Positions 19,036-26,587 of a stretch of DNA of 33,669 nt are shown here, piece after piece. This DNA is from Chloroflexota bacterium (GTDB lineage Bacteria > Chloroflexota > UBA6077 > SHYK01). The position numbers and the translations under genes were made by a program. The stretch is from NCBI GenBank assembly GCA_035652535.1, contig DASRDP010000126.1, forward strand, positions 1-33,669, read 5' to 3'. Each line of letters starts with the position of its first letter. Position 1 is the stretch's first letter. Below the pieces are notes generated by a model, which ran no database searches, had not been told where the DNA came from, and saw only the letters and a program-made list of their open reading frames with translations.

Positions 19036-19088
19036 CCGCGGGCCCAGGGCGGGCGCTTCGCGAGACGGGGAATTTTGCTCCGCCAGAG

Positions 19089-19094
19089 TACAAT
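19089..19094 (+). promoter_or_regulatory. -10 box (TACAAT) placed for a leaderless nrtR-like transcript
   Basis: TACAAT is separated from the ATG at 19102 by only 7 nt, and no Shine-Dalgarno sequence is present. Transcription would start at or next to the A of the ATG, so the mRNA is probably leaderless. The -35 is weak. Confidence 0.4.
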
Positions 19095-19101
19095 ACCAAC
19101 C

Positions 19102-19899
19102 ATGAACGCGCTGGATGAGGTGACGCTCACCCCCACGGCCTTGCTGGCCGTGGACGTCGTCGTGTTCACGCTGCGGCCGGCTCCTGTCGAGCAATCGTGG
19201 CAGGTGCTCCTGGTGCGGCAATCCGATGCAGGCCACCCGCCGCAGCCGAGGATGCGCCATGCCGTGGAGCTGCGAGATGTCGCCAGTGCGGGGAGCGAGG
19301 GCGTGCGCTACGCGCTGCCCGGGGTGCTGGTTGAGGCGGACGAGACCTTCGACGGCGCCGCGCGGCGCGCGCTGGCCGTGAAGGCCGGGCTCGACGCGCG
19401 CGACTGGTACCTGGAGCAGCTCGCAACCTTCGGCAGCCCCACCCGCGACACGCGGGCCCGCGTCGCCTCCGTCGCGCACATCGCCCTGGTCAGGAGCGAC
19501 GACCTGGCATTCAGCTCGAGCGCCGCGGCGGACGCCGTGGAGTGGCACCCGGTGGGGGAGATCCCCTGGGACGCCCTCGCCTTCGACCACGCCGCGATGT
19601 TGCGCGAGGCGATCCAGCGGGTACGGGGCAAGGTCCGATACGCCTGGGTGCTGTTCCAGCTCCTCCCACCAGTTTTCACGATATCCGAGCTACGGGCCGC
19701 ATACGCGGCGATCCGGGATCCCGACGTCATGCACCTGAGCACCTCGAACATGCGCAAGCTCTTCGGGCGGCTCATCGAGCGGGGCATGCTCGTTCCCGTC
19801 GGGGAGCGGGCGCAGGCGAAGGGTCGGGGCAGACCGGGCGATCTCTTTCGCTTCAGCGGCCCCTTGACGGGCACCTGGGCGCGCGAGCTTCCCTGGTAG
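19102..19899 (+). CDS. nrtR: NrtR-type Nudix-fold transcriptional regulator of NAD synthesis
   Basis: A 265-residue protein with a Nudix-like N-terminal domain and a C-terminal winged helix (FTISELRAAYAAIRD, STSNMRKLFGRLIERGMLVP, KGRGRPGDLFRFS), the NrtR architecture. The Nudix box is degenerate: the REUXEE segment reads RRALAVKAG, lacking the metal-binding Glu pair. It should therefore sense rather than hydrolyse a nucleotide; ADP-ribose is the known NrtR effector. YLEQLATFGSPTRDTRARV is typical of the family. nadA follows 80 nt downstream, supporting control of NAD synthesis. The start at 19102 is chosen by family length and the -10 position; an in-frame start at 19075 is possible. Confidence 0.87.
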   Translation: MNALDEVTLTPTALLAVDVVVFTLRPAPVEQSWQVLLVRQSDAGHPPQPRMRHAVELRDVASAGSEGVRYALPGVLVEADETFDGAARRALAVKAGLDARDWYLEQLATFGSPTRDTRARVASVAHIALVRSDDLAFSSSAAADAVEWHPVGEIPWDALAFDHAAMLREAIQRVRGKVRYAWVLFQLLPPVFTISELRAAYAAIRDPDVMHLSTSNMRKLFGRLIERGMLVPVGERAQAKGRGRPGDLFRFSGPLTGTWARELPW

Positions 19900-19979
19900 C
19901 GCACGTCGGTCGCCTTGGGAGGAAACGCGGCGACGAATTCTGCTCATTCATATCAAAAATCGTCGACGGAGGTGATGAT

Positions 19980-21011
19980 ATGGCCCTCCAGGAACATGGC
20001 TTCCACGGTGCCGAGTCGTCGTTGGGCGTTTCGCTCAACGGAAGCGTTGACACGGGCAGCCTTCTCGAAGAGATTCGGGCCCTCAGAACGGAGCGGAACG
20101 CCGTGATCCTGGCCCACAACTATCAGGTCCCCGAGATCCAGGACGTGGCCGACTACGTTGGCGACTCCCTCGGCCTCGCCCAGGCGGCGGCCAGGACCGA
20201 CGCGGACGTGATCGTCATGTGCGGCGTGTACTTCATGGCGGAGACCGCCAAAATCCTCTGCCCGGACCGCGTGGTGCTCATCCCCGACCGCGCCGCCGGT
20301 TGCTCGCTGGCGGACTCGATCACCGTGGGACAGCTTCGCGCGTGGAAGGCCGAGCACCCTGGCGCGGTGGTCGTCGCCTATGTGAACACGAGCGCGGCGG
20401 TGAAGGCGGAGAGCGACTACTGCGTGACCTCTGGCAACGCGGAAGAGGTCGTCCGGTCAATTCCTGCCGATCGCGAGATCCTGTTCCTGCCGGACATGTT
20501 TCTCGGCGCGCACGTGGAGCGGGCCACGGGACGGACGATGCACGTGTGGATGGGCGAGTGCCACGTCCACGCCGGGATCCGCCCGGACGAGATCGAGCGG
20601 CGCCGGGCGGCGGACCCGGAGGTGGATCTCCTCATCCACCCGGAGTGCGGCTGCACCGCGCAGATGGTGTGGGCGCGCTCGGGTGGTGTCATCGGCTCGA
20701 CGCGCTCGTTCCTGCTGTCCACCGAGAAGATGCTGTCCCACGCGCGATCGTCGCCGCGAAGTCGCTTTCTCGTGGCGACGGAGACCGGCATGCTCCACCG
20801 CCTTCGCAAGGAGCTGCCCGAAAAGTCCTTCGAGGCGGCGGATCCGGGCGCCGTGTGCCGATACATGAAGATGATCACGCCCCTGAAGCTGCGGAACACG
20901 CTGCGCGACCTGGCGCCGCGCGTCGAGGTGCCCGGCGAGGTCGCATCGCGCGCGCGGGTGGCGATCGATCGTATGCTTGCGGTGCCGGCGACGCGCCCGA
21001 GCTTTGAGTAA
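19980..21011 (+). CDS. nadA: Quinolinate synthase
   Basis: A 343-residue NadA, which condenses iminoaspartate with dihydroxyacetone phosphate to quinolinate. The three [4Fe-4S] ligands by family comparison are Cys81 (VMCGVYFMAE), Cys194 (WMGECHVHAG) and Cys293 (AVCRYMKMI). Other signatures are ILAHNYQVPEIQDVADYVGD, DRAAGCSLADS and IHPECGC. The ATG at 19980 has GGAGG 7 nt upstream; the frame is open further upstream but overlaps nrtR and is rejected. nadB and nadC do not follow, so the rest of the pathway lies elsewhere. Confidence 0.95.
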   Translation: MALQEHGFHGAESSLGVSLNGSVDTGSLLEEIRALRTERNAVILAHNYQVPEIQDVADYVGDSLGLAQAAARTDADVIVMCGVYFMAETAKILCPDRVVLIPDRAAGCSLADSITVGQLRAWKAEHPGAVVVAYVNTSAAVKAESDYCVTSGNAEEVVRSIPADREILFLPDMFLGAHVERATGRTMHVWMGECHVHAGIRPDEIERRRAADPEVDLLIHPECGCTAQMVWARSGGVIGSTRSFLLSTEKMLSHARSSPRSRFLVATETGMLHRLRKELPEKSFEAADPGAVCRYMKMITPLKLRNTLRDLAPRVEVPGEVASRARVAIDRMLAVPATRPSFE

Positions 21012-21033
21012 GCGTGGAAGGAGGTGCCCATCC

Positions 21034-22248
21034 ATGCGAACGCTTGCAGACCTCCGATCGATGCAGGCCGCGTGCGACACGTGGAACACGCGGCTGGTGG
21101 GATACCACGACCTGGATGGGCACGGCGACGGGATGCAGCTCGTCAAGGTGGGGCGGTACCTCTACGTGGCCCACGTGGGCACGAGCGAGATGGCGCTCTC
21201 GATCCTCGACTGCGCGGACCCGTCGAGCCCCCGGCTGCTGCGCCAGCTCCCCCATCCGCCGAACACGCACCGCCACAAGGTGCAGGTCGTGGGGAACGTC
21301 CTGATCCAGAACAACGAGCAGGTCGCCTATTCCACGGACTTCCCGAACGTGCCACCCGTCACCGGGATCGACGTGTTCAGCCTCGACGACCCGACGGACC
21401 CAAAGCAGATCGGATTCCATCCCGTGGGCGGGCGTGGCGTGCATCGCATGTGGTTTCGCGAGGCGCCCTATGCGCACGTGGCCGCGTGGCTGCCGGGCGC
21501 GCGGGCTCGCGGCTATCAGATCGTCGACCTATCGGAACCGGCCGCGCCCCGGGTGGCCGGTGAGTGGTGGCTGCCGGGCTCGAAGGATGGCGATCTGGAT
21601 CCATGGACGCCCCTGACCGAGAACGCCCACTACCAGGTGCACGGCGCGATTCCCTGCGGCGACCGCGCCTACGTCTCGTGCACCGACGCGGGAATGGCGA
21701 TCCTCGACATCTCGGACATGGGCGCGCCGAAGGTGGTGAGCCGGATCAACTGGAGTCCGCCGTATGGCGGATACGCCCACACCAGCTTCCCGCTACCGGA
21801 GCGAGGGCTCGTGGTGCAGGTGTGCGAATCCGTCAAGAGCACGCTGGCGGAAGACGGAGACAAGCGCATCTGGCTGATCGACGTGCGCGACGAGCGCCAG
21901 CCGGTGATCATCAGCAGCTTCCCGCGCCCGGTGCCACCGACGGGCGCGCCGTACGCCAGCTACGACGAGCGGCCGCTCCGGTTCGGGCCGCACAACATCC
22001 ATGAGAACTACCCGGGCAGCTTCCAGAGCGATCGGCGGATCTATTCCACGTGGTTCAACGCGGGGCTGCGGGTGACGGACATCGGCGACGCCGATCGCCC
22101 GACGGAGATCGGGTACTTTGTCCCGCCCCCGCCACCCGGGCAGCGGGCGCCCCAGATCAACGACGTATACGTGGACGCGGACGGGCTGATCTACGTGACC
22201 GATCGGATCAGCGGCGGGCTGTACGTGGTGGAGTACACGGGAGGATAG
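21034..22248 (+). CDS. LVIVD-repeat beta-propeller-like protein
   Basis: A 404-residue protein built from LVIVD-type repeats: repeated blocks of the form xxxYVAHxGxxxLxILDxxDPxxPxxL, for example YLYVAHVGTSEMALSILDCA, GYQIVDLSEPAAP, GMAILDISDMGAPKVV, IWLIDVRDERQPVII and GLRVTDIGDADRP. Such repeats are predicted to form a beta-propeller. There is no signal peptide, so a cytoplasmic location is likely, although many relatives are secreted. The ATG at 21034 has GAAGGAGG 9 nt upstream. It lies 22 nt after nadA and may share its transcript. Conserved His residues (HRHKVQV, GVHRMWF, AHYQVHGAI, PHNIHENYPG) could bind a metal. The function is unknown. Confidence 0.82.
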   Translation: MRTLADLRSMQAACDTWNTRLVGYHDLDGHGDGMQLVKVGRYLYVAHVGTSEMALSILDCADPSSPRLLRQLPHPPNTHRHKVQVVGNVLIQNNEQVAYSTDFPNVPPVTGIDVFSLDDPTDPKQIGFHPVGGRGVHRMWFREAPYAHVAAWLPGARARGYQIVDLSEPAAPRVAGEWWLPGSKDGDLDPWTPLTENAHYQVHGAIPCGDRAYVSCTDAGMAILDISDMGAPKVVSRINWSPPYGGYAHTSFPLPERGLVVQVCESVKSTLAEDGDKRIWLIDVRDERQPVIISSFPRPVPPTGAPYASYDERPLRFGPHNIHENYPGSFQSDRRIYSTWFNAGLRVTDIGDADRPTEIGYFVPPPPPGQRAPQINDVYVDADGLIYVTDRISGGLYVVEYTGG

Positions 22249-22257
22249 GCCCGGTGG

Positions 22258-22294
22258 CCCCCTATCCCAGCCTGGCCCCGCAAGGGGGTAGGGG
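22258..22294. terminator. G/C hairpin between convergent genes (repeat-derived)
   Basis: CCCCCTATCCC and GGGGGTAGGGG form imperfect arms around an inner CCCCGCAAGGGG hairpin. It lies between the convergent stops at 22248 and 22334, so it may terminate both transcripts. The same CCCCGCAAGGGG core recurs at 25688, inside the terminase gene, so it is also a member of a dispersed repeat family. Confidence 0.5.
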
Positions 22295-22333
22295 CTCAGC
22301 GCGGGCGCTTTCGCGAACTCGGGGCGTGCGAGC

Positions 22334-23278
22334 CTACTCCATGCTCAGCGTGTTGGGGGCGAACAGCTCCTCGACCTCGTAGCGGCGCGGGATGACGCCC
22401 TGCTCCACGTTGTACCGAATCATCGTGGACAGGGTGGCGCGGTTGGCCGCGACGCCGTAGGGGAAGGGGTCGGGCCCGACCATGCCCTTCAGCTTTACGA
22501 CGTTCTCGTCCTGGGGGGTGAGGTCCGTCGCCGTGTTGAGACGCTGGAGGTACTCGCGCTTCGCGCGCGCGAAGGCGTCGAACAGGGCCGTCGTGACCCA
22601 GCCGTGGTCCTTGAGCACGGAGTTCTTCACCACCACCATGTGGTTGATGGGGTAGACGCCCGTGCGGCGGAAGAAGGAGATGGCGGCATCCTGGGCGTTG
22701 GGAATCAGCGGCGCGACGTCGGGTGAATCGATGGGGCCGGTGCCGATGGCGGCCGCGATGTCGCCCGAGAGCAGGAGCTCCTTGAGGTCGGTCTCCGGCG
22801 CGACTTTCTGCACGTTGCGGGGGAGCTTGAACTCCTGGACGTGCTCCTCGTCGGGGACCACCCACGTGATCTTACTGAGATCGACCCCGTACTCGTTGGC
22901 GAGGATGCCGCGCACCCAGATCCCGCCGGTTACGGTGTATGCGCGGACGCCGACCCGCTTGCCCTCGAGGTCGGTGGGCTGGGAGACCCTGCTCCGGGTG
23001 TTGACGAGGATCGAGCCGTGCTGAAACGAGCGAAGCGGGAAGATCGGGATGGCGGTGAAGGGCTTGTTGAAGGCCTTGGCGCAGATGTAGGTCGAGATCG
23101 CCATCTCGGAGATGTCGAACTCCTCGTTGCGGATCATCCGGCGGAAGGCCGCGATGATGGGCGTGACCTCGACGTGGTCGAGGGTGATGCCCTGGGGTGC
23201 GATCGAGCCATCCTTGAGGGCCCGGGTATGGCCGTAGGTGCCGATGGCGGTCTTCAGGGTCAGCGGCTGCGTCTGCAT
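22334..23278 (-). CDS. 4,5-dihydroxyphthalate decarboxylase-like protein
   Basis: A 314-residue protein related to the 4,5-dihydroxyphthalate decarboxylase (Pht5/PhtD) group, which shares the periplasmic-binding-protein fold. Typical segments are IGTYGHTRALKDGSIAPQGI, FRRMIRNEEFDISEMAISTY, AIPIFPLRSFQHGSILVN and DLEGKRVGVRAYTVTGGIWV. It has no signal peptide, which favours an enzyme over a transport receptor. If it is a true decarboxylase it would give protocatechuate, the substrate of LigAB encoded 4 kb away. Many homologues are annotated only as substrate-binding proteins, so the enzymatic role is uncertain. GAGGAGG lies 6 nt before the ATG at 23278; a longer frame to 23323 is unlikely. Confidence 0.75.
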   Translation of the reverse strand: MQTQPLTLKTAIGTYGHTRALKDGSIAPQGITLDHVEVTPIIAAFRRMIRNEEFDISEMAISTYICAKAFNKPFTAIPIFPLRSFQHGSILVNTRSRVSQPTDLEGKRVGVRAYTVTGGIWVRGILANEYGVDLSKITWVVPDEEHVQEFKLPRNVQKVAPETDLKELLLSGDIAAAIGTGPIDSPDVAPLIPNAQDAAISFFRRTGVYPINHMVVVKNSVLKDHGWVTTALFDAFARAKREYLQRLNTATDLTPQDENVVKLKGMVGPDPFPYGVAANRATLSTMIRYNVEQGVIPRRYEVEELFAPNTLSME

Positions 23279-23397
23279 ACTGCGCCTCCTCGGATGGTGA
23301 TCAAGCGTCCGAGGATAGCACACGGATCGCAGGGCCGCGAGGAGCGGCCGCGACGGCGGGGACCGTCAGTGGCCAAGGGGCCACGGTGGCGCGTCAC

Positions 23398-23606
23398 GCG
23401 TGGGCTGGGGCGCTCTGCTTCGGGTCGATGGGAGCCGCGCCGGCGCGTCAGGCGTGGGCTGGGGCGCTCTGCTTCGGGTCGATGGGAGCCGCGCCGGCGC
23501 GTCAGGCGTGGGCTGGGGCGCTCTGCTTCGGGTCGATGGGAGCCGCGCCGGCGCGTCAGGCGTGGGCCGGGGCGCTCTGCTTCGGGTCGATGGGAGCCGC
23601 GCCGGC
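23398..23606. repeat. 54-bp tandem repeat (3.9 copies) at the 3' end of the VOC gene
   Basis: The unit starts GCGTGGGCTGGGGCGCTCTG and ends GCGCGTCAG. Copies lie at 23398-23451, 23452-23505, 23506-23559 and 23560-23606 (partial). They are almost identical; one C/T difference is visible in the last copy. On the minus strand each unit encodes the tail GAAPIDPKQSAPAHA and a TGA, so the repeat is a multiplied gene 3' end including the stop. The unit is 18 codons long, so loss of the first stop would extend the protein in frame. Confidence 0.9.
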
Positions 23607-23960
23607 CCAGTGGCCGAGGTCGATCTCGATGTTCTCGATGCCGGTGTACTTCACCTCGTAGTTCACCGGGCCCATGTCGATGCGGTTCATCTGGGTGGCG
23701 CCGAGCGCCTCGAGGCGCTGCCGCGTGGCGGCCTCGTCCGCGACGGTAAAGCCGATGTGCTCGATGCCGGGGCGCGGGACCTTGCCGTCGCCGCGGGCGA
23801 TGCGCATGGGCAGGATCGTGATGTTCAGTGTGCCGTCGGTCAGGTCGACGGCGCCGTTGGATCGGCGCTGGACGATCTCCATCTCGAGGCCCTGCACGAA
23901 GAAATTGGCCATGGCCTCGACGTCCTCGGATCGGTACGCGATGTGCCGGATCTTGCCCAC
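23556..23960 (-). CDS. VOC (glyoxalase/extradiol-fold) family protein
   Basis: A 134-residue single-domain vicinal-oxygen-chelate protein. It shows IRHIAYRSEDVEAMANFF at the N-terminus with a likely metal ligand His6, IEHIGFTVADEAATRQRLEA at the start of the second beta-alpha module, and YTGIENIEIDLGHW near the C-terminus with a likely Glu ligand. Such proteins include lyases, epimerases and dioxygenases, and I cannot choose between them. The last 15 residues come from a 54-bp unit repeated downstream of the stop. GGGAGGTGAT lies upstream of the ATG at 23960. It is divergent from the DsbA-like gene. Confidence 0.85.
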   Translation of the reverse strand: MGKIRHIAYRSEDVEAMANFFVQGLEMEIVQRRSNGAVDLTDGTLNITILPMRIARGDGKVPRPGIEHIGFTVADEAATRQRLEALGATQMNRIDMGPVNYEVKYTGIENIEIDLGHWAGAAPIDPKQSAPAHA

Positions 23961-24064
23961 GGAATCACCTCCCGCTGCGGTCGTCGCCGCAAGCTTACCA
24001 CGCGGGAAACGTGCCGGGGCGATTACAATCGAGCGTTGATCGTATTGCGTTTGGGGGTGGGATC

Positions 24065-24667
24065 GTGTCGATCGAGCTGACCGTCTTCAGCGACTTCATC
24101 TGACCGTGGTGCTACGTCGGCCAGGCTCGGGTCGACAGGCTGGCGCGGGAGTACGACGTAGTCGTACGCTACCACGCCTTCGATCTGCATCCGGGTATCC
24201 CGCTCGAGGGTCAGAAGATCCCCTGGGACCCGGCGACGATGGCGGCGCGGCGTGGGCGTTTCGCCGAGGCGGCGGCTGCCGAGGGTCTGGAGGTGGGGGA
24301 GCGCACCCACTGGTACAATTCCGCGCCGGCGCACCAGGCCGCCCTGTGGGCCGATGAGCGGGGGAAGGGCGCGGAGTTTCGTCACCAGGTGTTTCGCGCC
24401 TACTTCGTGGACGATCGCAACATCGGCTCGGCCGACGTGCTGGGCGAGATCGCGACCGGGCTTGGATTGGACGCGGCGGGTCTCCGGTGCGCGCTCTCGG
24501 AGGAGGCGTACGCGGGGCGGGTGGAGCAGGAGTACGAGGCGGCGCGGGAGCTGGGCGTGACGGCGGTGCCGACGTTCGTGGCCGGCGGGTACGCCGTGGT
24601 GGGCGCGCACCCGTACGAGAGCTTCGAGCGGCTGATGGAGGCGGTCGGCGGGCAGCGGCGAGGTTAG
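24065..24667 (+). CDS. DsbA/FrnE-type thioredoxin-fold oxidoreductase, candidate selenoprotein (UGA at 24101-24103)
   Basis: Reading through one TGA, this frame gives a complete 200-residue DsbA/FrnE-like protein. The first strand is SIELTVFSDF, followed by I-TGA-PWCYVG where relatives have CPWCYVG. Further family features are FDLHPGIPLEGQ, the helical insert with RHQVFRAYFVDDRNIG and the cis-proline motif VTAVPTFVAGGYAVVGAHP. The TGA stands exactly at the first Cys of the CxxC pair (position 13), and the resolving Cys16 is present. A SECIS-like hairpin lies downstream. Selenocysteine insertion is the most interesting reading; a TGC-to-TGA nonsense mutation or sequencing error is the alternative. 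The frame downstream is open to TAG at 24665. The start is GTG at 24065 with a GGGGGTGG stretch upstream. There is no signal peptide, so the protein is cytoplasmic, as FrnE-like proteins often are. Confidence 0.7.
24116..24136 (+). promoter_or_regulatory. Candidate bacterial SECIS hairpin
   Basis: GTCGGCC (24116-24122) pairs with GGTCGAC (24130-24136) through seven base pairs including one G-U. The 7-nt loop is AGGCTCG (24123-24129). The loop starts 19 nt after the TGA at 24101-24103 and has G at its second position, like the AGGUCU loop of Escherichia coli fdhF. Spacing and form fit the general bacterial SECIS pattern. Hairpins of this size also arise by chance in GC-rich DNA. Confidence 0.5.
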
Positions 24668-24784
24668 AGGGGCGCCGCTGGGACGCACGCAAGGACGTGG
24701 CCGACCACGGGCGAGGCGCCGTGGTTTGTGCCCGGTAGGCAAAGCAGGGTGAGATAAAAGCCCAGGCCTCGTGCTATTCTCGAT

Positions 24785-24800
24785 TAGAACAAACGTTCTA
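24785..24800 (+). promoter_or_regulatory. LexA/SOS-box-like palindrome upstream of the terminase gene
   Basis: TAGAACAAACGTTCTA contains GAAC-AAAC-GTTC, a perfect match to the GAACRNRYGTTC form of the Bacillus/Actinobacteria LexA box. It is flanked by TCGA on both sides, extending the symmetry. A TATTCT (24775-24780) just upstream could be a -10, so a bound repressor would overlap the transcription start. The terminase GTG lies 14 nt after the GTTC. Confidence 0.6.
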
Positions 24801-24811
24801 TCGAGGATGCC

Positions 24812-26587
24812 GTGGCCGAGTCCAGCGACCAGCTACTCTCCCCGCGCGAGGAGGGCCTCCGCCGACTCCTCGCCGACATCGAGCTGTTCAGCCGCCACGT
24901 CGTCGGCGTGCCGCTTCGTCCCTATCAGCTCGAGCCGGCTCGGGCGATTCTCGACTCCGTTCTCCACCATCGCGGCCGAACCTTCACCGTGATGATGAGC
25001 CGCCAGGCCGGCAAGAACGAGCTTTCCGCCCAGCTCGAGGCGTACCTCCTCAATCTCTTCCAGCGCACCGGCGGCGTCGTGGTCAAGGCCGCGCCCACCT
25101 TCCGTCCGCAGATCGTGAACAGCATCCTGCGGCTCGAGCGGACGCTGGAGAACGGCCTGAACCGCGGCCGCTGGACACGCCAGCTCGGCTCGATGATCCA
25201 GCTCGGCCGCGCGCGCGTCTCCTTCTTCTCCGGCGAGCCGGAGAGCCACGTCGTCGGCGCCACCGCCAGCCTCCTCCTCGAGGTCGATGAGGCGCAGGAC
25301 TTCGACGAGGAGAAGTACCTGAAGGACTTCCGCCCCATGGGCGCCACGACGAACGTGACGACGGTGCTCTATGGGACGGCCTGGACGGCCGACACCCTGC
25401 TGGAGCGGGCGCGCCGCGAGAACGTGCGCCTGGAAGCGGCGGACGGCGAGCGCCGCGACTTTCGCTACCCCTGGTACGTGGTGGCGGCCCACAACCCAGA
25501 CTACCGCGCCTATGTCGAGGCGGAGATGGCGCGGATGGGGCCGGAGCACCCGCTGGTCCGCACCCAGTATCTGCTCGACGCCGTCGAGAACGGGGGCCGC
25601 TTCCTCTCGGAGACGCAGCTCGCTCAGCTTCGGGGCGAGCATCCGCGGCTGGCGAGCCCGGGGGGTACCCCCCTCCCCGACCCTCCCCCGCAAGGGGGGA
25701 GGGGAGAGATAGCCCCCTCACCCTCCCCCTGTCCCCCACGCGTGGGGGACAGGGGACTCTTCGGTGATCGGCCCGCGCCCGATTCCGCGGGGGAGAGGGG
25801 ACTCTACGTCGCCGGGATCGACGTGGCGGGGGAGGACGAGCAGGCGGAGGACTCTGCCCTCCGGTCGCTCAAGCCGCGCAAGGATTCGACCGCCGTCACC
25901 ATCTGCGCCGTCACGTGGGCCCCCCTACCCCGACCCTCCCCCGCGAGGGGGGAGGGAGGCACTGGAGGCGGCTCCCCCGCGAGGGGGGAGGGAGGCACTG
26001 GAGGCGGCTCCTCCGCGAGGGGGGAAGAGGACCGCGGGGATAGTGGCGCGGCCTTCTCTCCCGAGCCGGTGCGGCTCGCGCCTCGTGCCTCTCTGGCAGA
26101 ACCCACGATTCACATCGTTCAGCACTACTGGTGGACGGGACGGAAGCACCGCGAGCTGTTCCCTCAGCTCGTCGACCTGCTGAAGCACGTCTGGGGCTGC
26201 CGCGCCGTGGTGATCGACGCCACCGGCGTCGGCGCCGGGGTGGCGAGCTTCCTGGTCGGCGCCCTGCCGGGCGTGGCGCGGCCGTTCCTCTTCACCGCGG
26301 CCTCGAAGAGCGCCCTGGGCTACGGGCTGCTGGGGGCGATCAACGGCGGCCGCTTGAAGATGTACGCGGAGGGCGGCAAGCCCGGCTCCACGGCGTCCCC
26401 GGAGAGCGCGGAGTTCTGGGAAGAGATGCGCCTCGCGCAGTCCACGCTGCACGAGAACCAGCGCCTCTCCTTCTTCGTCGACCCGCGCGAGGGCCACGAC
26501 GACCTGCTGATGTCCCTCGCGCTGGCGGTGGAAGCCGCGGCCGGGACGCAGCCCCGCGTCGCCCGCGGGCTGAGGGCCGCGCGATGA
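24812..26587 (+). CDS. Phage terminase large subunit
   Basis: A 591-residue DNA-packaging motor protein. The ATPase part has the terminase-type Walker A SRQAGKNE (residues 63-70) and Walker B LLLEVDEAQDF (154-164, Glu160). The RuvC-like nuclease part begins GLYVAGIDVAGEDE with Asp337 and ends near EGHDDLLMSLALA. Two Gly/Pro-rich low-complexity inserts interrupt it, at about residues 285-330 (between ATPase and nuclease) and 370-413 (inside the nuclease domain, after the first strand). Both are made of palindromic repeat DNA and stay in frame. The start is GTG at 24812, with GAGGAT just upstream. The stop overlaps the portal start as ATGA. Whether the protein still packages DNA is unclear. Confidence 0.9.
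   Translation: MAESSDQLLSPREEGLRRLLADIELFSRHVVGVPLRPYQLEPARAILDSVLHHRGRTFTVMMSRQAGKNELSAQLEAYLLNLFQRTGGVVVKAAPTFRPQIVNSILRLERTLENGLNRGRWTRQLGSMIQLGRARVSFFSGEPESHVVGATASLLLEVDEAQDFDEEKYLKDFRPMGATTNVTTVLYGTAWTADTLLERARRENVRLEAADGERRDFRYPWYVVAAHNPDYRAYVEAEMARMGPEHPLVRTQYLLDAVENGGRFLSETQLAQLRGEHPRLASPGGTPLPDPPPQGGRGEIAPSPSPCPPRVGDRGLFGDRPAPDSAGERGLYVAGIDVAGEDEQAEDSALRSLKPRKDSTAVTICAVTWAPLPRPSPARGEGGTGGGSPARGEGGTGGGSSARGEEDRGDSGAAFSPEPVRLAPRASLAEPTIHIVQHYWWTGRKHRELFPQLVDLLKHVWGCRAVVIDATGVGAGVASFLVGALPGVARPFLFTAASKSALGYGLLGAINGGRLKMYAEGGKPGSTASPESAEFWEEMRLAQSTLHENQRLSFFVDPREGHDDLLMSLALAVEAAAGTQPRVARGLRAAR
25665..25802 (+). repeat. Palindromic repeat insert inside the terminase gene
   Basis: This stretch contains several G/C palindromes: CTCCCCGACCCTCCCCCGCA with AGGGGGGAGGGGAG, then TGTCCCCCACGCGTGGGGGACA, then GCGGGGGAGAGGGGACTC. 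These are dispersed-repeat sequences rather than protein-derived ones. They encode a Pro/Gly/Arg-rich linker between the ATPase and nuclease domains. Confidence 0.75.
25936..26027 (+). repeat. 36-bp tandem repeat inside the terminase gene
   Basis: The unit starts CTCCCCCGCGAGGGGGGAGG and ends CACTGGAGGCGG. Two full copies (25936-25971, 25972-26007) and a partial third (26008-26027) encode SPARGEGGTGGG repeats in frame. Each unit contains the palindrome CTCCCCCGCGAGGGGGGAG. Confidence 0.85.

Noticed and set aside
23398-23606. CRISPR array
   Set aside because: The 54-bp units are head-to-tail with no spacers, and each encodes a protein tail. This is a tandem duplication.
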